From Granulosicoccus sp. (GTDB taxonomy: Bacteria > Pseudomonadota > Gammaproteobacteria > Granulosicoccales > Granulosicoccaceae), in the NCBI GenBank assembly GCA_023300375.1, contig JALZWO010000239.1, positions 1 through 33,767 of the forward strand: DNA of 33,767 nt, written 5' to 3'. Of the stretch, positions 32,683 to 33,767 are shown piece after piece. The notes beneath the pieces were generated by a model, which saw nothing but the letters and a program-made list of their open reading frames with translations, was not told the origin of the DNA and searched no databases. Positions within the stretch are counted from its first letter, which is position 1; each line of letters begins with the position of its first letter. The position numbers and the translations under genes were made by a program.

Positions 32683-33767
32683 GAGCCACTTTCCCCGCTA
32701 GTGTTCGCGCTGGGAGTTGTCAGTTTTTCGGTATCAGATTTGGCCTGAGCTGCTGGAGTGCCTGTCTCTGATGGCGATTCTTTTTTACCTGAGCCACCTC
32801 CACCTTGAGCAGCAGTAGGCTGGGCGCCATCTACTCTCACCTTAGCGCCTTCACGCAGGGTCAGCAAACCTTCAATGATCACTTGATCATCGGGTGTCAG
32901 CTCTGCATCAACTAATACTGATTCCGGATTTCTTTGAATGATGAGTGCAGGTACGCGTTTCACGGTATCGTTCTGCAGTTGCCAAACATAGGAGCCGTTT
33001 GAATCCCATTGGACGGCCAGCGGATTGACTGCGGGGTAGGTCTCTCCGGGAAATGTCATTTCAAGATTGAACGACATGCCCGGTCGAAACACATCACCGA
33101 TGTTTTCAATGATCGCTTTTACTTCAAGAGTTCGACTGTCGGGTTCGATGCGACTGCCGATGCCTGTAATCGTGCCGTTTATTGGTGAGCCGGGCGTGGA
33201 AAGAGCAACCGCTTTAACGGTTTGCCCAATACGCACCTTGTTGGAGAATCGCTCAGGAACCCAGAACTGAACAACGATTTTTGATCGATCATCAAGCGTA
33301 AGAAGTTGTGATTGAGCAGAAATAAAGTTGCCCCGATCGTGCTCAACAAATCCGACGATACCCGCCATGGGTGCAGTTATGGTCCGTCTGGCCAACGTTA
33401 GTTCTGCATCGCGTAGTGCAAGCTGTGCATCGCGGCTTACTGCTAGCGCTCGGTTGTACTCGACCTCGGTGACCGTTTGTGAACGAAACAAGCGTTGGAG
33501 TCGTGAAGCGTCAGTTTGTGCCTCCTCGGCGGTTCGAGCAGCGCGATCACGAGCAATCTGTTGTTCCTCGTTATCGAGCCGTGCCAATATTGTGTCGGCC
33601 TCTACCCGTTGGCCCGCGGAGACGAGAACGTCAGTTAGGATGCCACCCAGCAAAGGCACAACATTAACCGATGCAAGGGCATTTCCGTTGCCCACTGCCC
33701 TGAGCCTGTTGTCGACGAGTCTGTCTGTAACAGGGCTGGCTACAACCAGAGGTGCTGGCCGTCCGCC
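32679..33767 (-). CDS. RND periplasmic membrane-fusion protein (5' end outside window)
   Basis: The frame is open to the right edge, so the N-terminus with its signal or lipid anchor is missing; about 362 residues are visible. The sequence shows the HlyD/AcrA order: a lipoyl half (LLGGILTDVLVSAGQRVEADTIL), a coiled-coil hairpin rich in Ala, Glu, Arg and Gln, the second lipoyl half (RRTITAPMAGIVGFVEHDRG), then beta-barrel and membrane-proximal strands. The last ~50 residues are Gly/Ser/Pro-rich and probably disordered. A GTG at 33695 is internal, not the start, because lipoyl-preceding residues continue upstream to 33767. It forms the pump with the permease encoded next. Confidence 0.88.
   Translation of the reverse strand, partial: GGRPAPLVVASPVTDRLVDNRLRAVGNGNALASVNVVPLLGGILTDVLVSAGQRVEADTILARLDNEEQQIARDRAARTAEEAQTDASRLQRLFRSQTVTEVEYNRALAVSRDAQLALRDAELTLARRTITAPMAGIVGFVEHDRGNFISAQSQLLTLDDRSKIVVQFWVPERFSNKVRIGQTVKAVALSTPGSPINGTITGIGSRIEPDSRTLEVKAIIENIGDVFRPGMSFNLEMTFPGETYPAVNPLAVQWDSNGSYVWQLQNDTVKRVPALIIQRNPESVLVDAELTPDDQVIIEGLLTLREGAKVRVDGAQPTAAQGGGGSGKKESPSETGTPAAQAKSDTEKLTTPSANTSGESGS

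Noticed and set aside
33693-33695. GTG as start of the membrane-fusion protein
   Set aside because: The frame is open through 33767 with family-like residues before the lipoyl half, so the gene is cut by the window edge.
1-33767. tRNA or rRNA genes, CRISPR arrays, insertion sequences, integrases, phage genes
   Set aside because: I looked for repeats, transposase-like proteins and cloverleaf-type segments in the gaps and saw none.

Overview
The window is a gene-dense, roughly 50% GC bacterial chromosome segment (about 25 protein genes, short gaps, many 4-base ATGA overlaps, no RNA genes, no insertion sequences, no CRISPR seen). The gene content suggests a marine, heterotrophic gammaproteobacterium. 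It has a DMSP demethylase (DmdA) homologue, sucrose synthesis of the kind used as an osmoprotectant, a true DsrC, a CrtD-like carotenoid desaturase and an RND pump. From memory, Granulosicoccus-type bacteria carry dmdA, so that group is a reasonable guess. Nothing here fixes the taxonomy.

Layout. Positions 1-2119 (minus strand): a glutamine amidotransferase cut by the window edge and a PuuB-like oxidase, apparently one polyamine/gamma-glutamyl-amine catabolism operon. Positions 2272-5348 (plus): sucrose-phosphate synthase and sucrose-phosphatase, overlapping by 4 bases. Positions 5407-11325 (plus): a tight operon with a divergent histidinol-dehydrogenase paralogue, DsrC with both conserved C-terminal cysteines, a DsrM/NarI-like cytochrome b membrane subunit, a DsrK/HdrD-like iron-sulfur protein and an oligopeptidase B. 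Positions 11322-13551 (minus): pseudouridine breakdown (PfkB kinase, PsuG). Positions 13694-17321 (plus): DmdA and a fused 3-hydroxyacyl-CoA dehydrogenase/enoyl-CoA hydratase. Positions 17448-20149: an exported protein with a Ser/Thr-rich tail, a nucleoside-deaminase-like enzyme, a small membrane protein and a DUF2306-like membrane protein. Positions 20243-23160 (minus): CrtD-like desaturase and cytochrome P450. Positions 23229-25470 (plus): an ATP-grasp enzyme and a GNAT acetyltransferase. Positions 25495-29535: HIT protein, soluble PAS-PAS chemoreceptor, SDR and a YgeA-like racemase. Positions 29548-33767 (minus): RND efflux permease and its membrane-fusion protein, the latter cut by the window edge.

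The strongest candidate for an undescribed system is the 5407-9247 block. DsrC, DsrM-like and DsrK-like proteins normally serve dissimilatory sulfur metabolism with DsrAB. Here no DsrAB is seen; instead the three genes are translationally packed behind a HisD paralogue in which two of the four zinc-ligand positions are changed (Gln to Glu, Asp to Asn). This looks like a membrane-linked thiol/disulfide relay coupled to oxidation of an unknown, possibly sulfonated or sulfur-containing, alcohol. DmdA and a beta-oxidation fusion lie 2.4 to 3.7 kb further on, which adds a possible organosulfur theme, but that link is inference. A second unassigned cassette is the ATP-grasp plus GNAT pair, divergent from the CrtD/P450 pair.
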